Source of the DNA: Erythroxylum novogranatense
Lineage: Eukaryota; Streptophyta; Magnoliopsida; Malpighiales; Erythroxylaceae
Direction of reading: 5' to 3'
Length of the DNA stretch: 64,000 nucleotides
Assembly: GCA_029891385.1 (NCBI GenBank)
Contig: CM057224.1
Span: 5,766,001-5,830,000 of the forward strand
The notes beneath the pieces are model-generated. The model was not told the origin of the DNA and searched no databases. It worked only from the letters and a program-made list of their open reading frames with translations. The position numbers and the translations under genes were made by a program. Below, piece by piece: positions 25,981-36,481 of the stretch (positions within the stretch are counted from its first letter, which is position 1; the number at the start of each line of letters is the position of its first letter).

Positions 25981-26129
25981 ACATAAATCTGCTGAATTAA
26001 ATAATTGAGCCATACCAACCACAACTCCTAAGCAAAAGCGACTTCTTCCTAGTTATGGCAAATACTCTAGCGGTGCTCGACCACGTGCCCTTGGCCTCCT
26101 CAGAGGATTTGCCTTCCTCACAGCCTCCC

Positions 26130-26433
26130 GAATCGCCTACTCAGAATCGGTCAGTTCTCGCCGCTTCCGTCGCCTCTGGACTTGAAATTGAGAGCCCTCT
26201 TGCCTTGACCTCGAGGACAATCTCTCATCATGTGCCCTTCTCTCCACATTGAAACAACCACCAAATGTCGACTTTATCTCGGGAGTCGACCGTCCCGGAT
26301 GTGAGCCCGAGTGGAGCCCATCTCCAGACACTTGCCTTCTTGAGACCTTAAACTTGACACTCTTACTCTTACTATAGTACCATAGACGCCGGAACCTGCT
26401 TTGAGCCCAACTTTCGTTGTCCTGAAACTCTTG
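26130..26433 (-). pseudogene. GYP-D gag C-terminus with frameshifted zinc knuckle
   Basis: The minus strand around 26260-26205 encodes parts of a CCHC knuckle in two frames (CFN in one, then EGHMMRDCP in the other), so two single-base losses have broken it. A piece of a second cysteine motif (GKCLEMGS) lies upstream near 26330. LTR-E cuts the gene at 26433. Identification rests on the GHMMRDCP motif and on its position before protease. Confidence 0.7.
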
Positions 26434-27340
26434 TGTAACATCCCGTTCTGATCGGCAAGGGTATTTTGGTAATATAGACCGATCGAATCGATCGAATATG
26501 ATTGAGTGAGTAATTGGGTTCAAATGATTGATTTAGAATAATTTAAGTGTAACGGTATTTTATAGTGGCTTATAGGAGATTTCGGAAATTCGGAGATAAT
26601 GCCCCACTGTAAATATTGAGAGATCGATCGATTGATCAGATAGTCTTGAAAGAACTATCCGATGGCAATGGAAAAGTTAGAGTGGACTGATAGGAAATAA
26701 ATATGCTGAGCCATTGAAATTTAGAGACTGAAATTTGGACTGATAAGGAGACCTAGGTCTATTTTACCTAGGGTTGAGAAATTTGGGGAAAAATTGGCTA
26801 AGGCATTTGCGAGTTTCCCTTCTTCCCTCTCCACGGTGATCTTCGATCCTTCTTCATAGTGGATTGAGGCTTGAGGGAGGAGATCGACGGTGTTGAGAAA
26901 GATTTTAGGATTTGCGATCGATTCAGTGATTGAGGCACCGTTGGATCGTCGTTCCACGGACATTGCTGGGACTTCCAGGCAATAGCTCGGAAGTAACAGG
27001 AATCGAAGAGTACCCCGTTAGCAAAACGGGAGTATGGCGCAGGATTCAAGTGAAGGTCAGAAGTCGGGATCGGTTCATGTCTGCATTGCATGTCTTTACT
27101 TTTGTACTAAAGTGTTTATTATGTATTTGTAAAATTGACCTAAGTGGCTTTTGAAAATGAGTGTATCCTATTGGACGGGATTGAATGAGTACCCAAAATT
27201 GAGTAGAAATTCGCAGATTTGTTATAGAAAGTAATGTACCGATTTTCGAACGAGTGTTCTAAGACGCCACCCTCGCGGGTCACGGGCTCGGATATCACCA
27301 TGGATATCGGGTTCGGGTCTCATCGGGAGTGGGTGCTACA
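26434..27340 (+). repeat. LTR-E 5' LTR
   Basis: 907 bp. Where the 3' LTR has a TATA box (CTATAAATACC, 30537-30547) this copy reads CTATTTTACC near 26757, so the promoter copy is damaged. Several ACTG words of the other LTR read ATCG here (26480-26500, 26622-26642). The joint AACAG/GAATCG at 26999/27000 matches the exon junction expected from LTR-G. Confidence 0.9.
27006..27036 (+). ncRNA. Conserved RNA hairpin in the LTR leader (LTR-E, 5' LTR)
   Basis: TACCCCGTT and AACGGGAGTA pair in 9 bp with one bulged A around the loop AGCAA. Equivalent hairpins occur at 30786-30816 (LTR-E), 36797-36828 and 41057-41087 (LTR-G, minus) and 53827-53856 (LTR-I, minus). A structural RNA signal is inferred, not proven. 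Confidence 0.55.
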
Positions 27341-27343
27341 TTT

Positions 27344-27356
27344 AGGTATCGAGCCC
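27344..27356 (+). other. LTR-E primer binding site (altered tRNA-Met type)
   Basis: AGGTATCGAGCCC sits three bases after the 5' LTR, against the usual TGGTATCAGAGCC. As in COP-B, CAG appears as CG. Confidence 0.7.
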
Positions 27357-30186
27357 GTACAATCTTACATGGGCGTTCTAAAAAATGTGTCAAGTGCATG
27401 CATCTAAGTCGTGTCATAGCGCATAAAGGACAACTCGATCCCTAGTCTAGATATGAGTCACATGCATGAGCATGTATCACGTTTAAGTGATTAGAGATAG
27501 TGAGGAAAATGATAATGTGTGAGAATGTGATAAAAGGAAGTTGTGTACATCATGAAACCCAAAAGAGTATATGGTTTGATTTGATAAGTGAAGATTTGTG
27601 TCTTGGTATCGTGGTTATAGTATGAAATGCACTATGAGAGTTCTCACGAGTATACTTTTGGAATGTGAAATAGAAATAAAGTGATAGTTATGGATTGAGA
27701 GAGGAAAATGAGAATAGAAATATGATGAAAATGAAAAGAGTTCAAGTGTATATTGTGGATGAAAAATAAAGTGTTCTATGTTATGTAGAAGTTGCAATTG
27801 GGATTGATTACCGTGATGAGAGTTATAAATCATGATTTATGACCGAGAATCAATTATCTTAGTAAGAAATCAAGAATGACTGATATCAAGTGATGATATT
27901 GAGTTGAGTGTGAAAAGTTCGTGAGTATGAGACAATTATGAAAAGATTAAAGTGTAAAATATTGATAATAGCGGTGAAAGAGTGAATAGGTTCAACTGAT
28001 TTGTCTAAGTGAATACACACCTAATCATGGAGCCCCGTGACAAGTGGAAATATGGAGCGTAAGTGTCTTATTTGTGAAATGGCATGAGAAGAAATTAATG
28101 AGTTAGTGGATAATTGCCAGTTCGATTCTTATAGAATGAAAGTGTTTATAGTGATCAATTGGAAATGAATAGAGATTGTATTCGATCCTCTCGCATTGCA
28201 GGTCGGGTGCAAAAGGAAAGTTGTTGAGCTCAGATTTGATTTCCACCGAAGTGTACATTTGATAGTGGGATCACCCTTATGGGTGAAATGATTGGGCATA
28301 AGTGAATAATATGCGTGAATATGTTATAGGAGGAAATTAGGTGGCCTATTAAATAAGCCCCGATTATTATTCCTGTGGCCCCAAGCTCGAGATGAGTTAG
28401 GGCAAGGCACGAGAATGTTTGTAGTGATCAATTGAGAAAGAAGTGAGACTATTAATGATCGAGAGCTGGTACCAAAAAGAGAAAGGTTATCGAGAATTAA
28501 ATGAGATTAAAGTGTCCTTAGTAGTATAGGCTACTAATGGGTAAACTGATGTAAGTGTATATTCAGATATGATGTGATGATTATAGCGATCGCTCAAGAT
28601 ATTAAAGTAAATGACATTATTTAAATGCTCTGTAGAGCCTCATCATAAGGAATGTTATAATCTTGTAAGGCATGGCATGAACTGCTCCTATTGGAATAAG
28701 AGTGACTGATCGATAGTGAGGAGAGATAGTTGATTGACAAGATTTTATGAACAATGTTAATGAGTGATAAGGTTTGATCCGATAATTTGACTTGAGAGTG
28801 ACCATTGAAGAGATACAATTTGAAATGAAATGAAAGTTAATTTTTGGAGTCCTCATCCTAGCGAAGACTCAAGTGTAAGAGATACCATTTGTTACTGAAA
28901 ATGTGTACATTATGTTGATGAGATGACTCTGATTGTGTAAGAGAATTACTGAATATCAAGGGAATGTTAACTGCAGATGTGAAAAGAAAATAGAGTTGTA
29001 TATGTTTGTGTTGTGTTTTGAAAGTATAAAAGTGAGTGATATAAATGTGAAGTGAATGAGTTAAATGTGATAAGTGTTAGTGATTGCACCAAGTGTGTTG
29101 TATATATAAATGTGAATACTTGTGATTGAGAATCGGTGTATACAATTGTGAGTAAGTGCTCGATTGTGACAAGCGAGTAAAGTGATATATAAATATATGT
29201 GTTAGTGATTGTGCAAGTGTGAGTGAGTATAGCGGTGAGATAAATGTCTTTGAGACCGTGAATAATGTTCGAATATGATAAGTGTAGTGAAATGAGATAC
29301 ATGTGATTGATTGTGCAAATGTGAACATTTGTGGATCGTGATTGAGTGTATAAAATTATAAGTAGCGCCCAACCGTGATAAGCGAGTGAAGTGCTAGATA
29401 TATGTCGATAAGTGCTAGTGGTGTGTAAATGTGAGTAAATGCTTAGTAAAATAATAAACGGTAATTAAACTGTTGTGGCTGGAGCTTAGTGATCAGAGCT
29501 TTGAGCTCGATATCAGTGAAACGGCCTAAGGCCATAACGGCAGTAGTGCATACCCAGAGGGCTCTCCTACTTGCCAAGAATGCGATTAGTGTAAAAGGGA
29601 ATAGTGCATACCCAGAGGGCTCTCCTATCCCTTATGTGAGTGGGCAGTAGTGCATACCCGGAGGGCTCTCCTGCTTGCCGAAAATGTGATCAGTGTGAAA
29701 AGTGCCCGAATCGGGACAGTGGAAATGCTCAGTCACAACAGTATCATAAATGGGAATTTGTTTACATTAAGCATCGGATCATTGTGAGTGATACATTGTG
29801 ATGGTGTGAAAGGCGTACGCCTCATATGTGTAAAGTGGCAATGCATGAGAGGAAGTGAATTGTGAGAATTGCTCATGATATGGTTAAATTGTGATTATAA
29901 TGAAACGTGAAATTGTCTCGATAGTGTTACGATTGTGTATTGTAGTACGTGTTGTGAAAATTGAGAATCAATGCAATTAAGTGACAAAATGTGTAAATAG
30001 ATCGGTAAAATGTTTTATGGATCGGAATAATAAAATGTGTTAAGATCGATAGATGTGTTTCGGTACCGAATGTGAGGTCGTATGCGATTAATTATAAAGA
30101 TGTGAGTGAGAATCAGAATAGAAGGGAGCGGGTTAATTCCCTTATCTGAGATCTATGGTATATGAAATTTCGATGACGAAATTTTA
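27357..30186 (+). other. LTR-E interior, non-coding, with three-copy module
   Basis: The interior is rich in GTG and GTGA words and no ORF has a family signature; the antisense S/T/Y-rich frames near 28967-29328 are compositional. Segment 29500-29900 is homologous to the candidate LTR intron of LTR-G. It includes three copies of GTGCATACCCAGAGGGCTCT at 29541-29680 and a GGCGTACGCC segment near 29810-29822. Confidence 0.75.
29541..29680 (+). repeat. Triple TAGTGCATACCC repeat module in the LTR-E interior
   Basis: Three near-identical copies of AGTGCATACCCAGAGGGCTC start near 29543, 29602 and 29648, each separated by about 25-35 other bases. The same three-copy module lies inside both LTRs of LTR-G (37115-37272 and 41374-41532, minus strand). 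Confidence 0.85.
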
Positions 30187-30202
30187 ATTAGGAGGGGTGA
30201 AT
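30187..30202 (+). other. LTR-E polypurine tract
   Basis: ATTAGGAGGGGTGAAT abuts the 3' LTR. The bases before it (ATTTCGATGACGAAATT) resemble the end of Tekay-like pol, a sign of origin from a full gypsy element. Confidence 0.82.
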
Positions 30203-31123
30203 TGTAACATCTTGTTACTGTCAGCAAGGGTATTTTGGTAATATAGAGACTGACTGAACTGACTGGAATATGATTGAGTGAGTAATTGGGTTCAAATGAT
30301 TGATTTAGAATAATTTAAGTGTAACTGGTATTTTATAGTGGCTTATAGGAGATTTTCGGGAAATTCGGGAGATAATGCCCGGACCGGAAATATTGGAGAG
30401 ACTGACTGATTGACTGTATAGTACTGAAAGAACTGTCCGATGGCAATGGAAAAGTTAGAGTGGACTAATAGGAAATAAATATGCTGAGCCATTGAAATTT
30501 AGAGACTGAAATTTGGACTGATAAGAAGACCTAGGTCTATAAATACCTAGGGTTGAGAAATTTGGGGAAAAATTGGCTAAGGCATTTGCGAGTTTCTCTT
30601 CTTCCCTCTCCACGGTGATCTTCGATCCTTCTTCATAGTGGATTGAGGCTTGAGGGAGGAGATCGACGGTGTTGAGAAAGATTTTAGGGTTTGCAATCGA
30701 TTCAGTGATTGAGGCACCGTTGGATCGTCGTTCCACGGACATTGCTGGGACTTCCAGGAAATAGCTCGGAAGTAACAGGAATCGAAGAGTACCCCGTTAG
30801 CAAAACGGGAGTATGGCGCAGGATTCAAGTGAAGGTCAGAAGTCGGGATCGGTTCATGTCTGCATTGCACGTCTTTACTTTTGTACTAAAGTGTTTATTA
30901 TGTATTTGTAAAATTGACCTAAGTGGCTTTTGAAAATGAGTGTATCCTATTGGACGGGATTGAATGAGTACCCAATATTGAGTATAGAATTCTGCACATT
31001 TGTTATAGAAAGTAATGTACCGATTTTCTGAGCGAGTGTTCTAGTACGCCACCCTCGCGGGTCACGGGCTCGGATATCACCATGGATATCGGGTTCGGGT
31101 CTTGTCGGGAGTGGGGTGCTACA
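30203..31123 (+). repeat. LTR-E 3' LTR
   Basis: 921 bp, paired with 26434-27340. It holds an intact TATA box (CTATAAATACC, 30537-30547) and a leader that runs into AACAG/GAATCG at 30778/30779 with no intervening sequence. The hairpin is at 30786-30816. Confidence 0.9.
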
Positions 31124-31589
31124 TTGCGCTTATAATCTTGCAGGATTCTTAATTGTAACTCCACCTTCGTGGCAAGCACACACCATGTATACACTAAAAT
31201 CATGGGTTGACTTATTCATATAATTTGTAGCTTTATGTCTCAAGTTCTCTATGAAACAAGAATCACCTTAATCAAAGTCATATACTCAAGATACACTCCA
31301 AAAAACCTAAGAGAGTTCATACCTGAAACATGCCCTCTTAACTGACCTTTCACTTGTTTTAGAATAAATCCAATGGTTCAAGCTTCACCTCATTTGGAGG
31401 TCGTATGAGGGAAATATGCCCAAAACAACGGACCATGCTCACTTCCGAAATCGAATCGAAACTCTTTTGGCGCGATTGCTATAACTTTTAATCTATAGCT
31501 CCAAATGTTTTCGTTCTTTCACCATATGAAAGAAGACATCTAGATCTACAACTCTTATGAAGACTATAAAGGCTGATTCTATCTCCTAC

Positions 31590-31900
31590 ATTCTGCAGCG
31601 TCCTATTTTTCCATTGTCTGATTTCTATCATCTGGTTTTCTATCGTCTGATTTCTATCATCTGGTTTCTATCTTCTGCTTTCCTTCCTTCTGCTTTTCTA
31701 TCTTCTGATTTCTATCTTCTGCTTTCTTTCCTTCTGCTTTTCTATCTTCTGATTTCCTTCCTTCTGATTTCTATCTTCTGATTTCCTTCCTTCTGCTTTT
31801 CTATCTTCTGATTTCCTTCCTTCGCTTTTCTTCTTGATTTCTATCTTCGCTTTTCTATCTTGATTTCCTTCCTTCGATTTCTATCTTCGATTTCCAGAAG
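31590..31900. repeat. Degenerate TTCTGATTTCTATC minisatellite in the LTR-F LTR
   Basis: A run of words such as TTCTGATTTCTATC and TTCCTTCTGCTTTTCTATC with about 14-19-bp periodicity. Up to about 31810 the units read TTCTG; after that they read TTCG or lose the CTG. The ORF across it is compositional. Confidence 0.88.
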
Positions 31901-32509
31901 GATCATATCTTTTGACTCCGAACTCCAAATTTAGCAAACGATATACCCTTGGAAAACTCTAAACTCCTACTACAATCTTCATGAAGACTCATTGATCTAA
32001 TTCATACCCGAAGAGGGTCTAATATTGAGGCGGCATCACAAATTTTAGGAAAATTTGACAGCACATCCCCCTTAAAATGCAACTACCCAATTTTCAATTC
32101 TAAGACTTCCACCTGCATAAAACTCATCATACAACCTCATATAACATGATTAAACCCTAAGGTATCTTCAAACACCATTCGAAGCAATAGCCACACTCTT
32201 AATCATCTATCATATCCAAACTATAACAATGATTCAATTGTCTTAAACATACATGGATTTCTCAAAATACATTAAAACTGAACATTTTTGCTTTCATAAT
32301 TCATTCATTCCATCTTCATCAAATCATGTCATATTCATACAATGCTTTAGTGGGCATTTCAAGCCCAATTACAATGAAGTTTCAAAATACAATATCTTCT
32401 CAAAATGCAACTAAAGCATTGTTTTACAAAAATCATTTCAAAAACAAAATCAAAAGAAAAACTTGGAGTAAATGCCTTTAAGCTTGCTCCTCGGGATCCT
32501 GCTCATTTC

Positions 32510-33175
32510 CTGGAAAATTTTTAGGGGGTGAGCTTTCGCTCCATGGGTAACACATTTATATTTATATATCAAGCAGTCCTATTAGTTATTCATACTTTTA
32601 GCAATCTTTCAATACAATCATAATACATGCATCATGCAATGTTCATCAATACTCAAACATAATTTCTCACAATTCAAACATTCATCATTTTTGCATTTTC
32701 ATGTAATCTCATATGAAACACATCAAATGGCTCGGTAAGTCCTTATTCTTGGCAACCATATAGTCTCATTTCATGAGTCTATATGGGCAAATATTTAGGA
32801 GTCCAAAATGTTGGATCATCCTATGCCACAATCAGGCAAAGGCGAAGGCTTCATGGTCAACGTGCGTGATGTTCTTAGGACAATACCTTACCCACATAAC
32901 ATAGCAATCATGAATCATACAAGGAAATTGGACTGTTCTTATCCAATTCATTGTTTCTTTGAAATCATCTTTTCATATATCGTTCATGCCTTTCATTATA
33001 TTCATTCAACAAGTTTCTTCATGACAGTTTCAATCATCATCAAGCATTTAATACACTCACATTCATCATTCCATCACACACATTTAATTCAACAACCAAG
33101 TGATCAAAGCTCATTAATGTCATGCATTTATTTACATTTGTAGCTTATATACATAAAGATAAATATGAAACCCAC
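32510..33175 (-). promoter_or_regulatory. Candidate LTR intron, LTR-F 3' LTR
   Basis: Minus strand donor AAAAG/GTGGGTTTC (33176/33175) and acceptor AATTTTCCAG/G (32510/32509) delimit 666 bp. Donor and acceptor contexts recur in the other LTR of this element and in LTR-H. Inference from comparison. Confidence 0.5.
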
Positions 33176-33998
33176 CTTTTATCCTTGCTTAAACTTGCCT
33201 AAGGAAGTTCCTCTCCTTGTTCTTCTCCTCTTTCTTGTCCTCCTTCAAGCATAACAAGAAAATAACCCCATATCAACATAGGGTTTAGAAATTGAAATAC
33301 CTAAAATCTAAATCATGAAATTCATAAGAGAATCACTAGACCCATCTTATTCTTCATCTTTCTAACCAAAACCCAAACAAAAACTTAACCTTAAACCAAG
33401 AACTTACCTTAAATCCTTAACCAACCAAGTGGTTTCTTGGTTCAAAGTGAAGCTTAGACTCTCCTCCACACTTTTCTTCTTGGACTTTCTTCAAAACCCA
33501 CTCACTTTCATGGAAATGCCAAACCCTAACAAGCCTCTTCTTTCTCCTTTTCCTCCCTCCTTTCACGACACTCTTCTTTCCTCTCCTCCAAATTTCGTTT
33601 CTATCTTCTTTTCCTACAAAATCACTTATCTCCTTCCTTATATACTCCTTTCTAAATTACTTAAGCCCAATAAGACTAAGCCCAACTTACTTCCTTCTTC
33701 TTTCTTCTTCTTCTTTTCATTTCTCCTCCTTACTTACTCAAGCCCACTAACTCTTTTCCTTCAAGCCCATTGCATTAAATTCCTCTCTTCTTTCTTACTT
33801 CATTTGGACCCAAAGCCCAATTAATACATTAATTACACCTAACTCACCTAAGTCCAACTAACATATTTAACTTCATAAATTCTTCACCTAACTCATTAAT
33901 GCTATTATATATTAATTTATGACACCTTAATTAATGCTAATCTAACTTAATCAATTTAATCTAATCATGATTAATCCTAAAAAATTTTGGGGCTAACA

Positions 33999-35037
33999 CC
34001 AAACCCCCTGAGACACTTTCCCGGATGAAACTTCCCACATTGACCACACTGGGGGTTTGTATACTTGCCTTTCCATGTCTTCCCTGGGCCTCCCACACTA
34101 GAGACCCTTTCGAAACCGCCTTAATCGCAGGCTCTTGGCAGACCACTACTGCCCATACCACCACGAGAATGAAAAGTCCCGTGCTCCTTTCAGGTCTTTG
34201 GAGCACTCACTCCCTTCCCGGAAGACTGCTCCCGGTCTTCCTCTTTACATTTACCTCGACTTGATGTTCTCCAACTTTTCTACTGAGAGCAAGATCTACC
34301 AACTGCCGGTAGTCATGGAAATTATGGATCAAGACCTTCTCCCCGATCCCTAAGTGCAATCCACTCCCAAACTTGCGGCACTTATCCTCTTGATCTCCAC
34401 AATGTTTGTCGATACCGTGATACCGAGAGAACTTCACTCATACTCACTCACGCTCGGCTCCTCTGCGTGAGGCTCAAAACTCCTGGCCTTCTCTTGGATG
34501 TAAACCTCGAGAAGTACTACTTCGAATACTTCGAAACTCCCTCCATGTCAAGACCGGAGGTATTGCTGATGCAGGCATTGACTCCCACCAAAGTCAACAG
34601 ATCCCCTGCAATAAACTAGCTGCATATTCTAACCTCTCCTCATCTGAGCACTTCATCTGATTCAGGATCCTCTCGGTCCGCTTCAGCCATGCTTCAGCTT
34701 CCTCGGGATTAGTAGTCCTGCTGAAATCGACAGCTCCATACTTCCGGAGCTTGTCATACTGCCCTCTCCGATCTGCTGAAGTTGGCATCTGAGCTTGCAT
34801 TCCTTGGCCCATGGCATAAGTGAAAGCCTGGGTGAAGGCCTAAAAGAACTGGGGATCTACTGGATTTACTTGAGGTGTAGGAGGGGGCTGGAGAGGCACT
34901 TTATGCTGCATACTTGGTGCCTCTGAATCTGAAACAGGGATGGTCCCTGCATCCTGGGGAATATGGGATTCATCCGTACTTCCCCGCTGAGAGCCTGATC
35001 GAGATTGAGCTCCTCGAGTTCTTCTTCGAGGCGGCAT
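33999..35037 (-). pseudogene. LTR-F gag, Tekay-like, frameshifted; no pol present
   Basis: The start is ATG at 35037, giving MPPRRRTRGAQ, the usual opening of plant gypsy Gag. Segment 34812-34594 holds DFSRTTNPEEAEAWLKRTERI, the core retrotransposon Gag domain (the residues shown are its start). Segment 34437-34207 has EDKCRKFGSGLH and HDYRQLVDLAL. A CCHC-like motif, CGQCGKFHPGKC, lies at about 34061-34022. At least three frameshifts or stops lie between these blocks. The knuckle runs almost directly into a purine tract (CAGGGGGGTTTGG) and the LTR, so protease, RT, RNase H and integrase are absent. Gag normally builds the particle. The call is based on motif order. Confidence 0.85.
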
Positions 35038-35232
35038 ATTACTCCTTTAAATGAAAACCATTTCAAATCTTTAGCTCATGCTTTGTGAAACCAGTTCAAA
35101 TAATGTAAAAGAATTCAAAACCAATAATGCATGTACTGTATTTAAAACAATGCATAGGGTTCATGTAACATGATGCATGCTGACTCTACCCTTGAGGCTA
35201 CCCACTAGGGTTCCTAGGAAATCATAAACCTA

Positions 35233-35249
35233 GGGCTGCTTTGATACCA
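35233..35249 (-). other. LTR-F primer binding site (tRNA-Met-like)
   Basis: Minus strand TGGTATCAAAGCAGCCC lies four bases from the 5' LTR start at 35254. It matches the tRNA-Met PBS for the first eight bases. Confidence 0.75.
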
Positions 35250-35734
35250 CAAATGATGGATCCCAAATTCGGAACCCAACTACTTATTCCGAAACCCTCA
35301 TACCTATATACAAGTATAAAGTTAATGAAAGTCCTCCGTACAAAATTCGTAAGATTCATCGTAATTAACTTCCAATTAAAATAATCTTCTTAGGTTCCAA
35401 AATTAAAATCCAATTCCTAAGCTGATATGAAATTTCATGCCGTTATAAAATTAGCAATAAAAATCACTTCAATCGGAGCTTCCTTGATTTCGCTAGAATT
35501 TTCCAAAATGCGGACTCATGTTCTAAAATTTTCAACCAATTGCTTCACTTTGATTGAATCCATAATTTCAATTTAATTCCTAAAACTCTCAAATTTGCAC
35601 AATAAAGGGAACAATGAATTTAGAAAACTAATGCTTTGAAAATCGAGAGAATCGGAAGTCAATTGCAAAAGTTATAAGAGGAAAATCGGAAATGACCAAA
35701 TGAATAGTAATCAGCCAAATTCCGACCCTCCTAG

Positions 35735-36470
35735 CTTCTTACTCGTAACTCCGAATAAGACATATCATACCTCCATGGAAAGATGAAAAGGCACTCTACA
35801 AGTTTCATGAAGGGAAGAAAAATCGAAACAATCATTTAGAGGGGTAAAAACACAGCCAAAAGTTCAGCCTAAAAACTAGCCAATGAAACAGTAATTTACC
35901 TAAATGAACAGTAACTGTTGTCTTCTAAATCTCATAACTTTTTACTCCTAACACGAAATAAGGCATAGAATACCTCATTAGAAAGAAGAAAGGATTACCT
36001 ACAAGTTTCATGAAGAGTGTAAAAATCAATTCAATCATTAAAGAGGGTAAAAACACACTTAACGTTTCAGCCTAAATGAAAAACCAATGAAACAGTAATT
36101 TGGCACAATGAACAGTAAATGTCAACATTCCTAACCTCATATCTTTTTATTCCTAACTCCAATGATTGCAAATCATACCTCATTTTAAATATAGAAAGAT
36201 AATCTAAATTTTTTATGAAGAAAGAAAAAACCAAATCAGTCTCTAATTGGGTGAAAAATCCTTCCAAAGTTGCTGCAAAATTTCATGACTAACAACAGTG
36301 GCTGAAACCTTTCCACTCTCATAACTTTTTCATCCTAAATCCAATTGAGACAAATTTTATATCGTTGGAAAGCTCTAGTCATGCTCTACATTCTTCAAGA
36401 AGACCATCCACACCAATTCAAGCTCTAAACTAGTCTAAAATCAAATGGAAGTTGCTGCCCAATTTTTGGA
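35735..36470. repeat. Four degenerate 170-190-bp blocks (ATAACTTTT type)
   Basis: Blocks start near 35743, 35927, 36138 and 36308. Each has CTCATAACTTTTT, a line such as GGAAAGCTCTA, TACAAGTTTCATGAAG and a GTTTCAGCC or GTTGCTGCC end. Similar blocks lie in LARD-C (11880-12310), in 45560-45900 and in LTR-H and LTR-I. Confidence 0.75.
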
Positions 36471-36481
36471 AAAATTGGACA

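Larger units (their letters stand above)
24717..26433 (-). mobile_element. GYP-D: Tekay-like Ty3/gypsy fragment (gag end, protease, RT)
   Basis: On the minus strand the order is gag C-terminus, protease, reverse transcriptase, as in gypsy chromoviruses. It is cut on the left by the SIRE-A LTR within RT/RNase H (after LGLAGYY) and on the right by LTR-E within gag. No LTR of its own is visible. Confidence 0.85.
26434..31123 (+). mobile_element. LTR-E: non-autonomous gypsy-like element with 0.9-kb LTRs
   Basis: Direct LTRs at 26434-27340 and 30203-31123 both begin TGTAACATC and end GTGCTACA. A degenerate tRNA-Met PBS follows the left LTR and a PPT precedes the right LTR, so orientation is plus. 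The 2.86-kb interior has no gag or pol. The 5-bp flanks (TCTTG and TTGCG) do not match, so either the flanks were rearranged or the element arose by recombination. The LTR termini are related to those of LTR-G and LTR-I. Confidence 0.88.
31124..33998 (-). repeat. LTR-F 3' LTR, truncated at its end
   Basis: On the minus strand it begins TGTTAGCCCC at 33998 beside a PPT-like tract. It is homologous, with clear divergence, to the LTR at 35254-36486 plus 43611-45530: both share GACAGCAC, a GGGGGTGAGCTT block, an AAACCCACC donor block and the TGATTAAT end. The far end (expected to read TGATGGATCCC on the plus strand) is missing, replaced at 31123 by LTR-E. A TATA-like TATATAAGG lies near 33637-33645 on the minus strand. 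Non-coding. Confidence 0.75.

Noticed and set aside
28967..29328. Antisense Ser/Thr/Tyr-rich ORFs in the LTR-E interior
   Set aside because: Caused by the GTG/GTGA-rich composition of the region; no domain and no homologous frame elsewhere.
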